In this document: positions 24,635 to 35,590 of the stretch, in pieces | Layout of the letters: each line of letters opens with the position of its first letter | How positions within the stretch are numbered: the stretch's first letter is position 1 | NCBI GenBank assembly: GCA_002914805.1 | Contig: JXTB01000146.1 | Coordinates: 688,481-752,480 of the forward strand | Direction: 5' to 3' | DNA length: 64,000 nucleotides | From: Parasponia andersonii | Lineage: Eukaryota; Streptophyta; Magnoliopsida; Rosales; Cannabaceae | Position numbers and translations under genes: made by a program | The notes under the pieces: model-generated | What the model saw: the letters and a program-made list of their open reading frames with translations, nothing else | Database searches by the model: none | What the model was told of the DNA's origin: nothing

Positions 24635-26040
24635 TGTTGAGAAATTAAAGTTCAATCTTACTCACTCTTATTTTGAAGATAACAAAATTTGATTCATAAG
24701 ATTAATGATTTAACTTGAATGTGCAGTAAAACAACTTTAAAAGTTCTAACTTAAGTTGATCAAAGAATCAAGCTAGAAGATAGATTACAAAAAAGAACTT
24801 GAACAAAAAGATCAAGAATACAAGAATTGGACTAGCAAATGTTAAATATTTAGTTCTTGTATTTGAATATATGTTTATATATAATATGATCTTAATAGCT
24901 CAAATTTTTCACAAACGTAGAAATTTTCAAACTAATGCAATCAAATTAGTTTATCTCTAATTAAAGTTTGAAAATTTATTTTACACAAGTTTTAAATTGA
25001 TTTATAAATTTCTATAGTATCCATATTTCAGTCTAACGATTCTTTGTCAAATTTTCAAGAATTTTCAAAATCGACCGTTAGAACTACATTACTAACGACT
25101 AGTATTTCAGTCGACTGAAAACACATTTTGGTCTACCAAAAATAATAGATTGTCTGTCAAATGATCTAAAATAACTAGTTTTCATTCAAGTCTATAAATA
25201 GAAGCTTTTCTAATACTTGAAACAACTTTTCTTACATTTCTTTAATCATACTTTCAAGTTTTTCTAATTATTTTTGTAATTCAAACTTTCAAATCTATTT
25301 TTTTCATAAAAATCAATTGAGCCAAACTAGATCATATCTTGTGTTTACATCTATTTTCTCTAAGCTTACCTTGTATCAAATACTTTCATTAGAGAGAGAT
25401 TCTAATTGAGAGATTCAACAAAATCAAACTTGCAATTGTGAGGTGAGGTGAGGTTGGCACTGGAGTTTAAACGACCCGATTTAAGTGAGATTATAACCGG
25501 AGCTTAAACAATCCGAGTGTAGGTAAAGTTGTTATAGGAGTCTAAATAACCCGCGAGTTGGTGAGATTGACACTATTGTCTAAAAAATCTGTATAAGTGA
25601 GGTTGTCACTAGAGTCAAAATAATCTGAAATTAGGCATGAGAAAGTCAGAGTCAAATATTGTAAAGGCGTGGGTGAGCCTAAGAAGAATTCACTTTATTT
25701 GTACAAGAGTCGGTCAAGCCTACAATCTTGATCCGAATAGTGAAAGCTCAAAGCAAGTTGTTGAAGGTCGGAGACATAGGCAAACCGTTGTGTTTGTTGA
25801 ACTTTGTAAAAACTGACTTTGCATTTTTCTATCCTTATACTCTTTACTTAATTGCAATATATTTAATTGTTTGTTTGACATTTATTATGCTTAATTGATT
25901 TGGTATTATTGATATATAATTAGTATTATTGTTCATTTAGCCTTAAAATTTCAAAATAGTGGTCTATAATTTTACATAGTTGAAAAGTTTCTTAAAAAAT
26001 TTTAAAATCCAATTCACCATCTTCTTAGATAGTCAATCTT
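24635..26040 (+). repeat. 3' LTR of the SIRE-like element
   Basis: It starts TGTTGAGAAATTAAAG directly after a purine tract. It is about 1.4 kb long. Between 25435 and 25640 it carries 4-5 degenerate repeats of ~45 bp with GTGAGGTTGGCACTGGAGT-like units. The right border is set only by the start of the next repeat and may be off by some tens of bases. Confidence 0.72.
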
Positions 26041-26372
26041 AGGCTAATAGGCTGATAAAGTTTGGCCAATTTTTCGGCATTTTGGTCGAATTTCGGCCGA
26101 GAGAGAAATCGGGAAAGAGAGAGAACTAGGATTGTGAGAGCTGGCCACGAGTCGTGGCCTGAATGGGCTGTGCAATTTTTAAGAAATTGTGCATAAGTCC
26201 TTATTTTTCTAATTTTCATTCAATTTAGTCCTTAAATTTTGTAATTTAGCTATTGTTTCGTGAATTTTCACATTTTAACCCCAAAATTCGAATTTTAATT
26301 ATTACTTTCTTTGAAAAATAAAATTTGGTCAAAACACCAAAATTACCTTAAAATTTTCAGAGGTTTTACATG
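26041..26372 (-). repeat. 5' end of a Tekay-like LTR
   Basis: On the minus strand it starts TGTAAAACCTCTGAAAATTT at 26372 and aligns with the 5' end of the LTR at 14134 (shared poly-A, AATTTAGTCCTTA and AATTGTGCATAAGTCC landmarks). It could be the missing outer end of the LTR that begins at 18952, separated from it by the nested insertion, or an independent fragment. Confidence 0.78.
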
Positions 26373-27075
26373 CTTAATTGGTACGACAATCATCAATCGT
26401 TGTGTCGTGACAAAACCATTGTTCTATTTTATTTGCACTATCACATAAGTCGGGATTTTTTTTTCTTTTAACAATTTTTCTTATATATTAGTTTAAGCAA
26501 AATCAAAGTACATCGAAAGTAGTCTTCTTTTGTTTTTAAAAGATATTCATTTTATAGAGAGGAACCGATGTTATAATGTCTATCTCGCAATGACGAGTAG
26601 CGTACGTATAGAATATTGCATATTTCACGACCCAATATTCAAAAGAAATTAGTCATACTCTTCTTTATTTTAAAATCCACTTATCCGTTTTAAAAAAAAA
26701 AAAATTGAGTAAGGTACGGGTATTGCCCATCAGGTTATAGGATTACATGCAGGTAAATCCTATGTACTCACTAAGATTTGAAGGAACAATCATAATCTAA
26801 AATAAACACATATATTTCTTATATATATATATATATTGGAGATATGTTTTACTTATTTATTCTATATGCAATTCTATAATATAAATTTTTAAGATGTCTA
26901 TTATTCGAGAAGCATACCCATAACTTACTCAATCGTACCTACATCAAGTTTAAATTTGTAAAGTTTCTTACCCCAAATCTGAATAGTATTTAAGTTTAAT
27001 TCAAGATGCACATATTTGATTGTATTCTGGAATTAATGATAGCAAGTTGCGATGCATTTTCATAGTTATTTTAAG
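26373..27075. other. Intergenic, no recognised feature
   Basis: AT-rich, with a short TA tract at about 26820-26837. No coding or repeat structure that I can support. Confidence 0.55.
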
Positions 27076-27430
27076 GGTGAACTGTAAAAAAGTATTTTGA
27101 AATTTTACTATTTTGTAATTAAAATTCTAAAATTTAGACTAAAATAATATCCTGAAATTAAGAATTTATGAAAATTGATATATTGGATTGACAATTTGAC
27201 TAATTTTAGTAACGAATTAATAATAATATAATCCACTGGATTAATCCTTATTATTGTTCTTAATTTTGAGGATATTATTATCTTTTATCCGTTTAAGTTA
27301 TTCAAAAAATCAAACTCAAAAAATTAATTTCTAAAAATTCTTAATCTTAGGATATTATTTTACAGAGTTTAAATTTCAGAATTTAAATTGTTAAACTTCT
27401 AAATCTCAGGAATATTATTTTATAATTACC
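27076..27430. repeat. Foldback element with long imperfect terminal inverted repeats
   Basis: The left ~95 bp and the reverse complement of the right ~95 bp align with mismatches and small gaps. Shared landmarks are AAAATAATATCCT and AAGAATTT. Total length is about 355 bp and there is no ORF. This fits a non-autonomous DNA transposon. Confidence 0.7.
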
Positions 27431-27854
27431 ATTATTTTAGAGGCTAAAAAATTCCATCTTTAATTTTTAATTTTTTTACTAGTTTAATTCGGTTTTTTTT
27501 TTCCTTTCCTTTTTCAGAACACGATAATGCCAAGTTAGCACGTAATCATACAATAGTATAATATGATTTTTTTTCCCAATAATACCAATATATGATTTAC
27601 TAATCCTATACTGGTACTAATAATACTTTTTTTCGCTTGAATAATACCAATATAGTACTCGTAATAAGTATTATAACTTTTTGTACTCATACGTCAAATT
27701 AATCATATCAAACTGTGAAGTAGACAGTAAGCTCCAAATTTTATTCTTCATTAGCTAGACGGAACGATCTACAATTCTAGGCTGAAAATTAAAGGGAAGA
27801 TACCAATTCATCCAAAAAACTGAAACGAATGGCTACATGAACATTATTATTTTG

Positions 27855-27856
<2 letters not shown>
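27431..27856. other. Intergenic, no recognised feature
   Basis: AT-rich sequence with repeated AATACCAATATA-type words around 27580-27660. Nothing else is seen. Confidence 0.5.

Positions 27857-27910
<54 letters not shown>
27857..27910. repeat. (TA)n microsatellite
   Basis: An uninterrupted AT tract of about 54 bp directly abuts copy 5 of the short element family. Confidence 0.95.
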
Positions 27911-27912
<2 letters not shown>

Positions 27913-28106
27913 GGCAGTAACCCAATAGGTATATTTTTATTTTTTATTTATCTGATTAAAATTCAACATGCACGTCTTTAATAATAAAAGATAGAGAGAG
28001 AAAAATATTAAATAATATGTATTAATTATTATTTTTTTTCAACTATTAAAATTATCATAGCCATTAGATAATAATCCAATGACTAAAAAAAATACCCTTA
28101 AATAGG
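27911..28106 (-). repeat. (TA)n-associated short element, copy 5
   Basis: Starts GGGGCAGTAACCCAATAGGT after the long TA tract and shows the family body in the reverse orientation (GATAGAGAGAGAAAAATATT, then TCAACTATTAAAATTATC). It joins copy 6 head to head. Confidence 0.75.
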
Positions 28107-28302
28107 TATTTTTTTTTAGTCATTAAATTATTATCTAACCACTACTATAATTTAAGTAGTTAGAAAAAAATAAAAATAAATACTTATTATTTAATATTTT
28201 TCTTACTCCACATTTTACCATGAAAAAACGTGAGCGGTGATTTTTAATTAGGCAAAACAAAACTTATAGGTAGGTTAAAAAAAAACCCTAGATTGATGCC
28301 AC
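28107..28302 (+). repeat. (TA)n-associated short element, copy 6
   Basis: Begins with GGTATTTTTTTTTAGTC and ends AAACCCTAGATTGATGCC before a short ATATATA tract. The body is the family in forward orientation. Together with copy 5 it forms a ~390-bp palindrome-like arrangement. Confidence 0.75.
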
Positions 28303-28310
28303 ATATATAT

Positions 28311-28670
28311 AGGGTTAATATCACTTTTTTATCTTGTATTTTGATATTTCGTTCAAATTGTAACTTGTATTTTGTTTATTATTAATATTAACATTTAAAT
28401 TTAAAATTTGTTACAAATTTATACTTTGATACTGATTTAGAGTAGTTAATTTACTCAAATACTAAAAATTAAAAATAAACCATATAAATATTGATCCGAG
28501 AATAAATTCACTAAATCATCTTAGTGAATTAACTGCTTTAAATTAGTATTAGTATATATAATTTATAAAAAATATTAAATCTAAAAATTAATATTAATAA
28601 TAATCAAAACTACAAGATACAAATTAAATAAAATATCAAAATACATGGTATAAAAATGATATTATTTCCG
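28311..28670. repeat. Foldback element with ~100-bp terminal inverted repeats
   Basis: The left end (GGTTAATATCACTTTTTTAT, TTGTATTTTGATATTTCG) pairs with the reverse complement of the right end (AATATCATTTTTATACCATG, TGTATTTTGATATTTT) over about 100 bp with few mismatches. Length is ~360 bp and there is no ORF. Confidence 0.8.
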
Positions 28671-28857
28671 TACTACATATATACTATCTTTGCAATTGCG
28701 TGATCCATCCACTTTGCTTATTAATCCAGCGATATCTCTTTTTGATTTATGTGACACATTATATACTAATCGGCAAAGAATGAATTTAATATTTTCTTTC
28801 TAATTACAATTTGTTTTTATGGCATAAGTGTTATAAATTATGATTTCACATTGATCA

Positions 28858-30936
28858 TGTAAAATCCTAATTTTATTAAGGGTAATATGATCATTTGACC
28901 AGATTTTATTATAAAAAAAAACTAATTGAATATATATATATATATATATATATTTACATTACACACACTCCCTCTCCCCTTCGTCTCCCCCCTCCCGATT
29001 TGCCCCTCACTCTCGCTCTCTCTCTCATTCTCTCGGCCGAAGGAGCGCCGCCGCCATCTCGCCCACCGTCTGGTCAGGCCAGCTACCGATGAAACTCCCC
29101 CACGCCGCCTACGGCCCACCGATCCTCGGTAACCGCCGAGTTTGACGTCGCCAAAAAATGCCGTTTTTGGCCGCGGGAAGTTTCGATTTCCGGCGACAAT
29201 TCCGACCATTTCAGGTCGCGTTCTTAGGCTCGTTGGGTTCGTATCGTCGAAAGGAACCTTAAGATATATATTTCACGATCTCATTTGCTCGGTTTAAAAG
29301 TTGCCATTTTTGGGTGTTTTTGAGTTTCGAATTTTAGTTTTTAATCCGACCGTTAGATTTTATTTTTGTTGTCATTTTTGGAATGTACTCAGAAAATGGA
29401 GAAGTTTGATATATATATTGACTATATTTGGTGACCGGCACGAAAATCAATATCTAACGGCTTAGATTTTGTCTAGTTTTGTGTGTCACTGGTCCAGTGT
29501 CGGCTTAGACCCGAATTAGCCAAGTTATATGTCTAACTTAGCTATTTTGGATATTAGGAATTCAATGAAGAGGTCTGTTCATTGATTCGAAGCTTCGTTG
29601 AGGGGTCGATATTTCCCAAGTGAGCGATCGAGGGCGTGGAATTAGTTCCCGACCTTCTGAACGATCGTCCAATCGACACTTTGAGCATATAATAGCGTGG
29701 TATCGCTATTCTAATAAGGTAGGGATTCGATTACTTGATTCTAAAATTAATTTAGTTTATGAATTTTACATATTTTCAATAAATATAAAATTTCGTGAAA
29801 TAATTTATAAAAATTATGTTTATGTCCATTTTTTACCTGATTTGAGATATAAACTGCCTGGGAGACACGTCACACTAGTTGGTGTATCATATATACTGTT
29901 TTGGATTGATTTCTACAGGAAATTGGATTTTTAGGTTTTGATAGAAAATAGCTATTGTAATGCCGAAATTTTAAGAAAATCCAAAATGATTTGAATACGC
30001 AGTTTTGAGGACTAGAAGTGATTTGATTAAAGAATACTGCATGGTTATTTTGAGATTTTGTGGAAATAGTACATATCTTTATTCTGTCATTTATAAACCT
30101 TTGCATACATTCACGACGGCACCTATTTAGGTGGCTCAGACTTACGAGTGATCCATTAGGACACTTCGGACATCATAATTGCATACATGGATATATGTTG
30201 GCTTAATGGATATGTACTAGTTTTGATGGAAGTTACAATGGTTTGAAATGTTTGAACCATTGGACTATGAATTCTACTTGAGTTTTGTGAACTATTTTGA
30301 ATGGAATACTGACCATGCAGGACCTTCAACGTGAGTATATTTTCTTATATATAAAAACTTGTAATCGATTCTTTACTGAGCATTCACGTGCTCACCCCCT
30401 TTATTTATTCCCACTTTCAGGTGTTGATTTATTTTGGAGAAACTATCTTGGTGACTTGTCAAGGTTGTTTGGTATATGTATGTTGTTTCTCACATTTTTA
30501 TTGGTTGGTTTGTACTCTGTATCAGTTTTCTTTCTAAGTCAAATTTATTTAGCCAATTGTAGTATATTTACTAAGTAATGTATGAGGATGATATTAGTAT
30601 TAAATTGAGTACTTAGAAACATAAATATTTTTACGTAGATTATTTGAACAATGGACCTAAAGTTTTTAATTTGACTCATTTCTCTAAATGTTGTGAATTT
30701 AAAAATATTTCTAAATTAGTCAATTGGAATTCCTCTAAACTTTGAGTAGAGTATTTTCTTGAAAATCTATAATAATGAGATGTTTCTTTAACTTGAATTT
30801 TACTTATTTGTGAGAAGTATAATTTTAAACCTCTTATACTCAATTTGTTTTTTTGAAATTTTGGAAAAAATACTATTTATCACTGTTTCAATTAAAAATT
30901 ACTATAAATCATGGCCTTAGAATTTTGGTCGTGACA
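28858..30936 (+). repeat. Solo LTR of the Tekay-like family
   Basis: Starts TGTAAAATCCTAATTTTATT and ends TTGGTCGTGACA, the family termini, and is 2,079 bp, the same length class as 12030-14134. The flanking five bases are GATCA and GGTCA, a near-match target duplication. No interior sequence lies on either side, so it most likely arose by LTR-LTR recombination. The GC-rich part (28970-29240) yields several overlapping proline/arginine-rich ORFs on both strands, which I regard as chance. Confidence 0.85.
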
Positions 30937-31892
30937 GGTCACGACTAAATTAAACTAAATTAAAGAGGAACTTATCATTTTAATGTCACCTGTTTGACAA
31001 ACATTAAACACAAAATCAAATTTGTTGCTGTGCACGCCCCCAGGTGTAAGCTAGATCATCGAGTTAAACCTTTGGGGTCATGTCGGGGCAAATTCTAAAT
31101 AATGGACAACATCAAGTGAATAATCTACGATTATGAGCAATGTGAACGTGGGATTAGACTTTGAAATCTATCTGTCCCATTGCTTTAGAGTCCCCGAATT
31201 ATATCTAATGCAATTATATTTTATTAGTCAGGATGAGACAATTAAGGCTCGTAATCAAGATAATAATCAACGGTCTACCTAATAGTTGATTTGTAATAAC
31301 TTTAATTATCTGATAGACAATTATCATAAACTATTAATTAGAAAATTCTTTTTTTTTTTTCACTCATATGGCTCTTAAACAATCAAAATATTGACATTTT
31401 AAATTGGCGGTCAAATGAAGTAAAAAAAACAACTTTTGGATATCTTAAAGATGATCTATTCTTGTAAGCTAGCGAATTAATTTAATTATGAAGACATAAA
31501 CATATACGTGCACATATATTATATGGATATGTATATATATATATATATATATATGAACATATATTTATATTAATATGTTTAGTATGAAGACCTAAAAAAA
31601 ATGTTTAATATGACATAAAGAGCCAATTTGTTTAATTAGTTATATAGCTGTTGCAAGAATAGTTTCCCTTGGATGAGAAAAGAATTAAATTGGATAATGA
31701 TAGTACATCTCAACTGCCTTCAACTTTGTTAATAATGCTCAAATCTTCAATCCACATGGGAGGCCTATATTGCCTCCTATTATCCTACATTCATTTTCCT
31801 TGAATTTCGTCTAAGTGATTAACTAAGGGCCTTAATTTGTTATTTAACCCTTATCCAATTATAAACCAACATATATTTACAATAGAGGCCTT
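30937..31892. other. Intergenic, no recognised feature
   Basis: AT-rich. A moderately complex stretch at 31030-31250 has no ORF of note. A TA tract lies at 31530-31554. Confidence 0.55.
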
Positions 31893-32089
31893 TTTTTTGT
31901 TTGGGGCAAATCTCGATAAAACGAGAGAAATTATATTAAGAGAGAAAGAAAAAGAAGAGATAACTCAGAGGGGGCATAAACTTAGCCTCTTTAGACAAAG
32001 AAACAAAAAAAAATAAAATTAGCAAAACCGATAGTTAGGCTTTATAAAATAATCGTTGTAAAGAAAAGATGAAATAAAAGATGAAGCGG

Positions 32090-32609
32090 ACCACTACTAC
32101 GTAGGATAAACAAAGGAAGAAGCACAACAAGTTAAAAAATCAGCTACACGATTACCCTCGCGATAGATATGAATAAGTACAAAATCTATATTAGCAATGT
32201 TCCCCAATGCTCTACACCAAGCTGATTTCCAATGGAAAGGAATTTTAAGAAAACGGGTCAAAAGAAGAGAAACTATGTAAACTGAATTACTCTCTAACCA
32301 AATCTGCTTCCATTCATATTTCTAAACAAAATCAATCACATAAACCACTGATGCCAATTCTGCCTCAAAAGCGTAACTAATTTTTAAAGAAATAGAGAAA
32401 CATCCACGAACAAATCCTCTATGAGTTCGAAATACTCTTGAACACTCAGAAGGACCTGGTAAGCTATAAGTAGAACCATTCGTATTGATCTTCACCCAAG
32501 ACAAAGGGAGAGGTCTCCATATAACTTCAATAATGATTGGCGCCTTACGAGGCCTACCCCTGATCTTAAGCTCTGAAAAAATTAAGAGATCATTCATAGA
32601 GTTAAACAT
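32090..32609 (-). pseudogene. LINE RNase H (RVT_3-type) domain
   Basis: The frame at 32322-32609 reads WVKINTNGS, HRGFVRGCFS and AFEAELASVVYVIDF, the pattern of the RNase H domain at the end of plant LINE ORF2. The first catalytic aspartate (family KINTDGS) is asparagine here. The stretch down to 32090 in another frame has HIYREGNRVADFL, the end of the domain with its own aspartate. A stop at about 32320 separates the parts. Confidence 0.82.
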
Positions 32610-32955
32610 GGAGCCAGAAACTAGAGACTCAACCCCTTTAATAAAACGCTATAAAAGAACAAACACTAAAGATATAGATGGTTTTTCATCTTCAAAAATT
32701 ATCAAAATCCGAAGAAACCATATAATCCAAAAAATAGATACCAAACTAATTTTTCAGAAAGCTCGAAGTTACAAGCTAAGTGAGCAAAGTTGAGCTCTAT
32801 TTTAAAGATCCATCATACAGCCATCCTGAAAGACTATAGTATGAAATAATAAGGATAGGCCAACCAAAGCTACATAACAAAAAGGCAATATGATGAGTCC
32901 ATAACCGAGGAACAAAAGAAACAACAACAAGACAGAAGTTGAAAGCCTAGCCTCA

Positions 32956-33499
32956 TCAAAGAAGATGCAGTAAGAAACTAATCATAGAGAGTCCTCCAAA
33001 GTAAAACTGAACTCGAAGGGGAGATGAAGGAAGACCAAATCTATTTTTCCAAAGAGCAAACAACTGAAAAATCAGAGAAATAGGCATAAGCATCATAGTA
33101 GGTAACTGTATCTTCCAAAGAACCCATCTATTACAAAGCATCCGGGCCATCTAAAATCACAACTAACTTAATAATATCAGTTATACCTAGAAAACAATCT
33201 GTAAAAGTAGAAGGAAGAGACTAATCTGAATCCACTAAAATTCCCAACCAAACTCTCTAATGGAGGATCAAAAAATATAAAAGAAGATACAAAATAAAAT
33301 GGCAGGGAACCCACCTAATTATCAGTCTAAAATTTGACTTTAGAATGTCTTCCAACCAGCCAAAGAGATTTTTCACTAAGATCTTAACATAAAGGGCGAA
33401 GTCCAGTCTAAATGGAGGATTTGGATATCTGAAATCCCAATTGCTCCTAAAGAAACGTGCTCGGAGAAAAGAAAATAAATCAGAATTAACAGTCACCAC
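32956..33499 (-). pseudogene. LINE ORF2 linker / zinc-finger-like region
   Basis: The frames 33257-33499 and 32956-33150 lie between the reverse transcriptase and RNase H remains. They are rich in W, F and L, as are the zf-RVT regions of plant LINEs. No intact cysteine-histidine motif is visible, so the assignment rests mainly on position. Confidence 0.5.
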
Positions 33500-34114
33500 T
33501 CTCTACGCAAATTTTTTGAGAAAGGCCTTGTTGAGCAAAGATAAATATGAATAGAACCTGACTAAATAAAATTTCTTCTACGAGACTTAGATGGACTTCT
33601 TTTGGAGAATAGAACCTGACTAAATAAAATTTCAAATTGCCTTTATCATTTTACTTAGCAAAGAACTAGGCTATCTGTAAATCTGAAAAGAATGAAAAAG
33701 TGAATTATAGATTACAGAACTAACTATAGCAACTCTGCCAGCAAACAAGAGAGACTAATAGAGGCTTTATTTTTTAAAAAGAAAGGAAATGGTAAATAAA
33801 ATAAAGAGGAGAAAAAGTATGAAAAGGAGTCAAAGTGTCCTATATGTCTTATCTATAAAATAATCGTTTAGAATTTATATTAGGCGAAGGAAACCCTTAC
33901 CCCAAATGAAAAGAATAGTTGCAATTCTGTTTGTTTCATTTATTAGGTTAATGACCCATTGACCCTTGAACTAAGTGCAAAGTCTAACTTTGGTCTTTAA
34001 ATTTTAATTTTTTTTTATTTTCATTCTTAAACTATTGAAATAGAGGCTAACGTGACAAAAAGATAGGAATATATAGTATTATTGCAGTTTAAAAAAGAGA
34101 ATAAAGATGTATAT

Positions 34115-34310
34115 AACTAGTAGAACAAAATACCTATTAGATGAGGACCCTACAGCTATAATAATTTGAATAGTTTGACAAAAAAATAATAACAGATATA
34201 TATTATTTAATGCTCTCTATTCCTTTCTACCATGTAAGAAGAATTAATATCAATTTTAATTGGGTAAAAAAAAATCTATAAATAGAGAAAAAATATCTAT
34301 TAGATTGGGA
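34115..34310 (+). repeat. (TA)n-associated short element, copy 7 (partial)
   Basis: The body landmarks ATAATTTGAATAGTTTGAC, the CTCTCTATTCC run and a terminal AAATATCTATTAGATTGGG are present. The left end is damaged. Confidence 0.65.
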
Positions 34311-34560
34311 ACTACCAATCTAGTGGGTATTTTATTTTAACTTATCTAGAGGTAACTTTTTTCAATTGCGGGATTATTATCTAATAGCTTTAATAATTTG
34401 AATAGTTGGACTAAAAAAATACACATTATCTACTGCTCTTTCTTTCTCTACCTTTTTTTAACCCAAAAAAACGTGTAAGATGAATTAATGTCAATTTAAA
34501 TTCGGTAAAAAAATAATTGTAAATATGTTAAAAAAAAAGTTATATATTGGATTGAGACCT
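34311..34560 (+). repeat. (TA)n-associated short element, copy 8
   Basis: Begins CCAATCTAGTGGGTATTTTA and ends TTATATATTGGATTGAG before an ATATAAATATATAT tract. The body contains TTGCGGGATTATTATCTAAT and ATAATTTGAATAGTTGGAC. It directly follows copy 7 in the same orientation. Confidence 0.75.
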
Positions 34561-35555
34561 ATATAAATATATATTGTTGACAGAAGTTTCGTTAACAAGA
34601 TGATTATGATCAGAAATCGTGAATAAAAGTGGGAAAAAATAAAAAAATAGTATAAAACATGAAGAATTTTAATATTGTCCATCCCCAAAAAGATGGCATG
34701 AATCTGTAATTGTTCCATTATTTGAGAGAGATTACAAAAAGGGTTTAAAGTTTCAAAGTGAAAACTGTGATGCAAGATTTTGGCATAATGGCTTTTCTTA
34801 TAATAGAGTTGTCCGTGGAATTATGAGACTAATCCCATTTTATATAAAAGAGGATGACTTAAGTTTTTCACTTTTATGAATAGGAAATTGTATCAATTAT
34901 AATTAGAATTTTGGGTAAATTATACAAGAATGAGTAATTATCCACTAAGGAGGTTGACTATGAGGCCTAAATTGCTTGCTAGTCACGCATTTTTAGGTCA
35001 ATTTCTAATGATGTAGTTGCTTGATTTATCAAAGATTCTTCTAGATACTTCATGTTGCCAGATCATATATCAAATATCTTTGTGTGGCCAGACTTTCCAT
35101 ATATGCTTCGATCTGCCAATAATACAAGAATGCCTTTTTCTCGTATTTGAGATTGTATAAATAATTATGTTTATATATAGGGTGATGTTTGGAGATTTTT
35201 GTTTTTGCTCTAATAAATCTACAATAACAAGTCATTTTATCCAATATATTAATCTCCAATTCATTTTTTTTATCTATTTTTTTTATTTTGAAAATTTAAT
35301 TTAAATTTAAAATTTTTTAATTACCTTTAATTTAAAACTATATGTACTATTATATTTTCAATATTTTATTAAAAAAAAATTTTATTGTACGAAAGGTAAA
35401 ATCTAAGATAGCATAATTTGTACGTCTTTGGTTGTTTTTTTTTTTCCTCCAACAAATAAGATAGTTGAGAGTAATTTGCGATTATTAAGAATTTTTCACT
35501 AATTTAATTTTTTAATAAAATAAAATAAAAATTGACTAGCCCATCAGATTACCTN

Positions 35556-35590
<35 letters not shown>

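Larger units (their letters stand above)
20252..26040 (+). mobile_element. Truncated SIRE-like copia retrotransposon
   Basis: The plus strand holds a gag with the UBN2-type core, protease and pre-integrase remains, the C-terminus of integrase, a non-coding 3' part and one 3' LTR. Reverse transcriptase and RNase H are missing and there is no 5' LTR: the left end abuts the LTR end at 20251. It is a deletion derivative. Confidence 0.8.
31893..33950 (-). mobile_element. 3' part of a LINE (non-LTR retrotransposon)
   Basis: On the minus strand the end of a reverse transcriptase (about 33650-33850, LAGRV-like and SVI-like words in broken frames), a zinc-finger-like linker region and a plant-type RNase H domain follow one another. 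A poly-T run at about 31891 on the plus strand marks the A-tail. It is 5'-truncated, as is typical for LINEs, and full of stops. Confidence 0.75.

Noticed and set aside
28895..29209. Overlapping proline/arginine-rich ORFs on both strands
   Set aside because: They lie in the GC-rich, CT-rich block of the solo LTR, overlap each other in three frames and include the translated TA microsatellite; no domain is visible.
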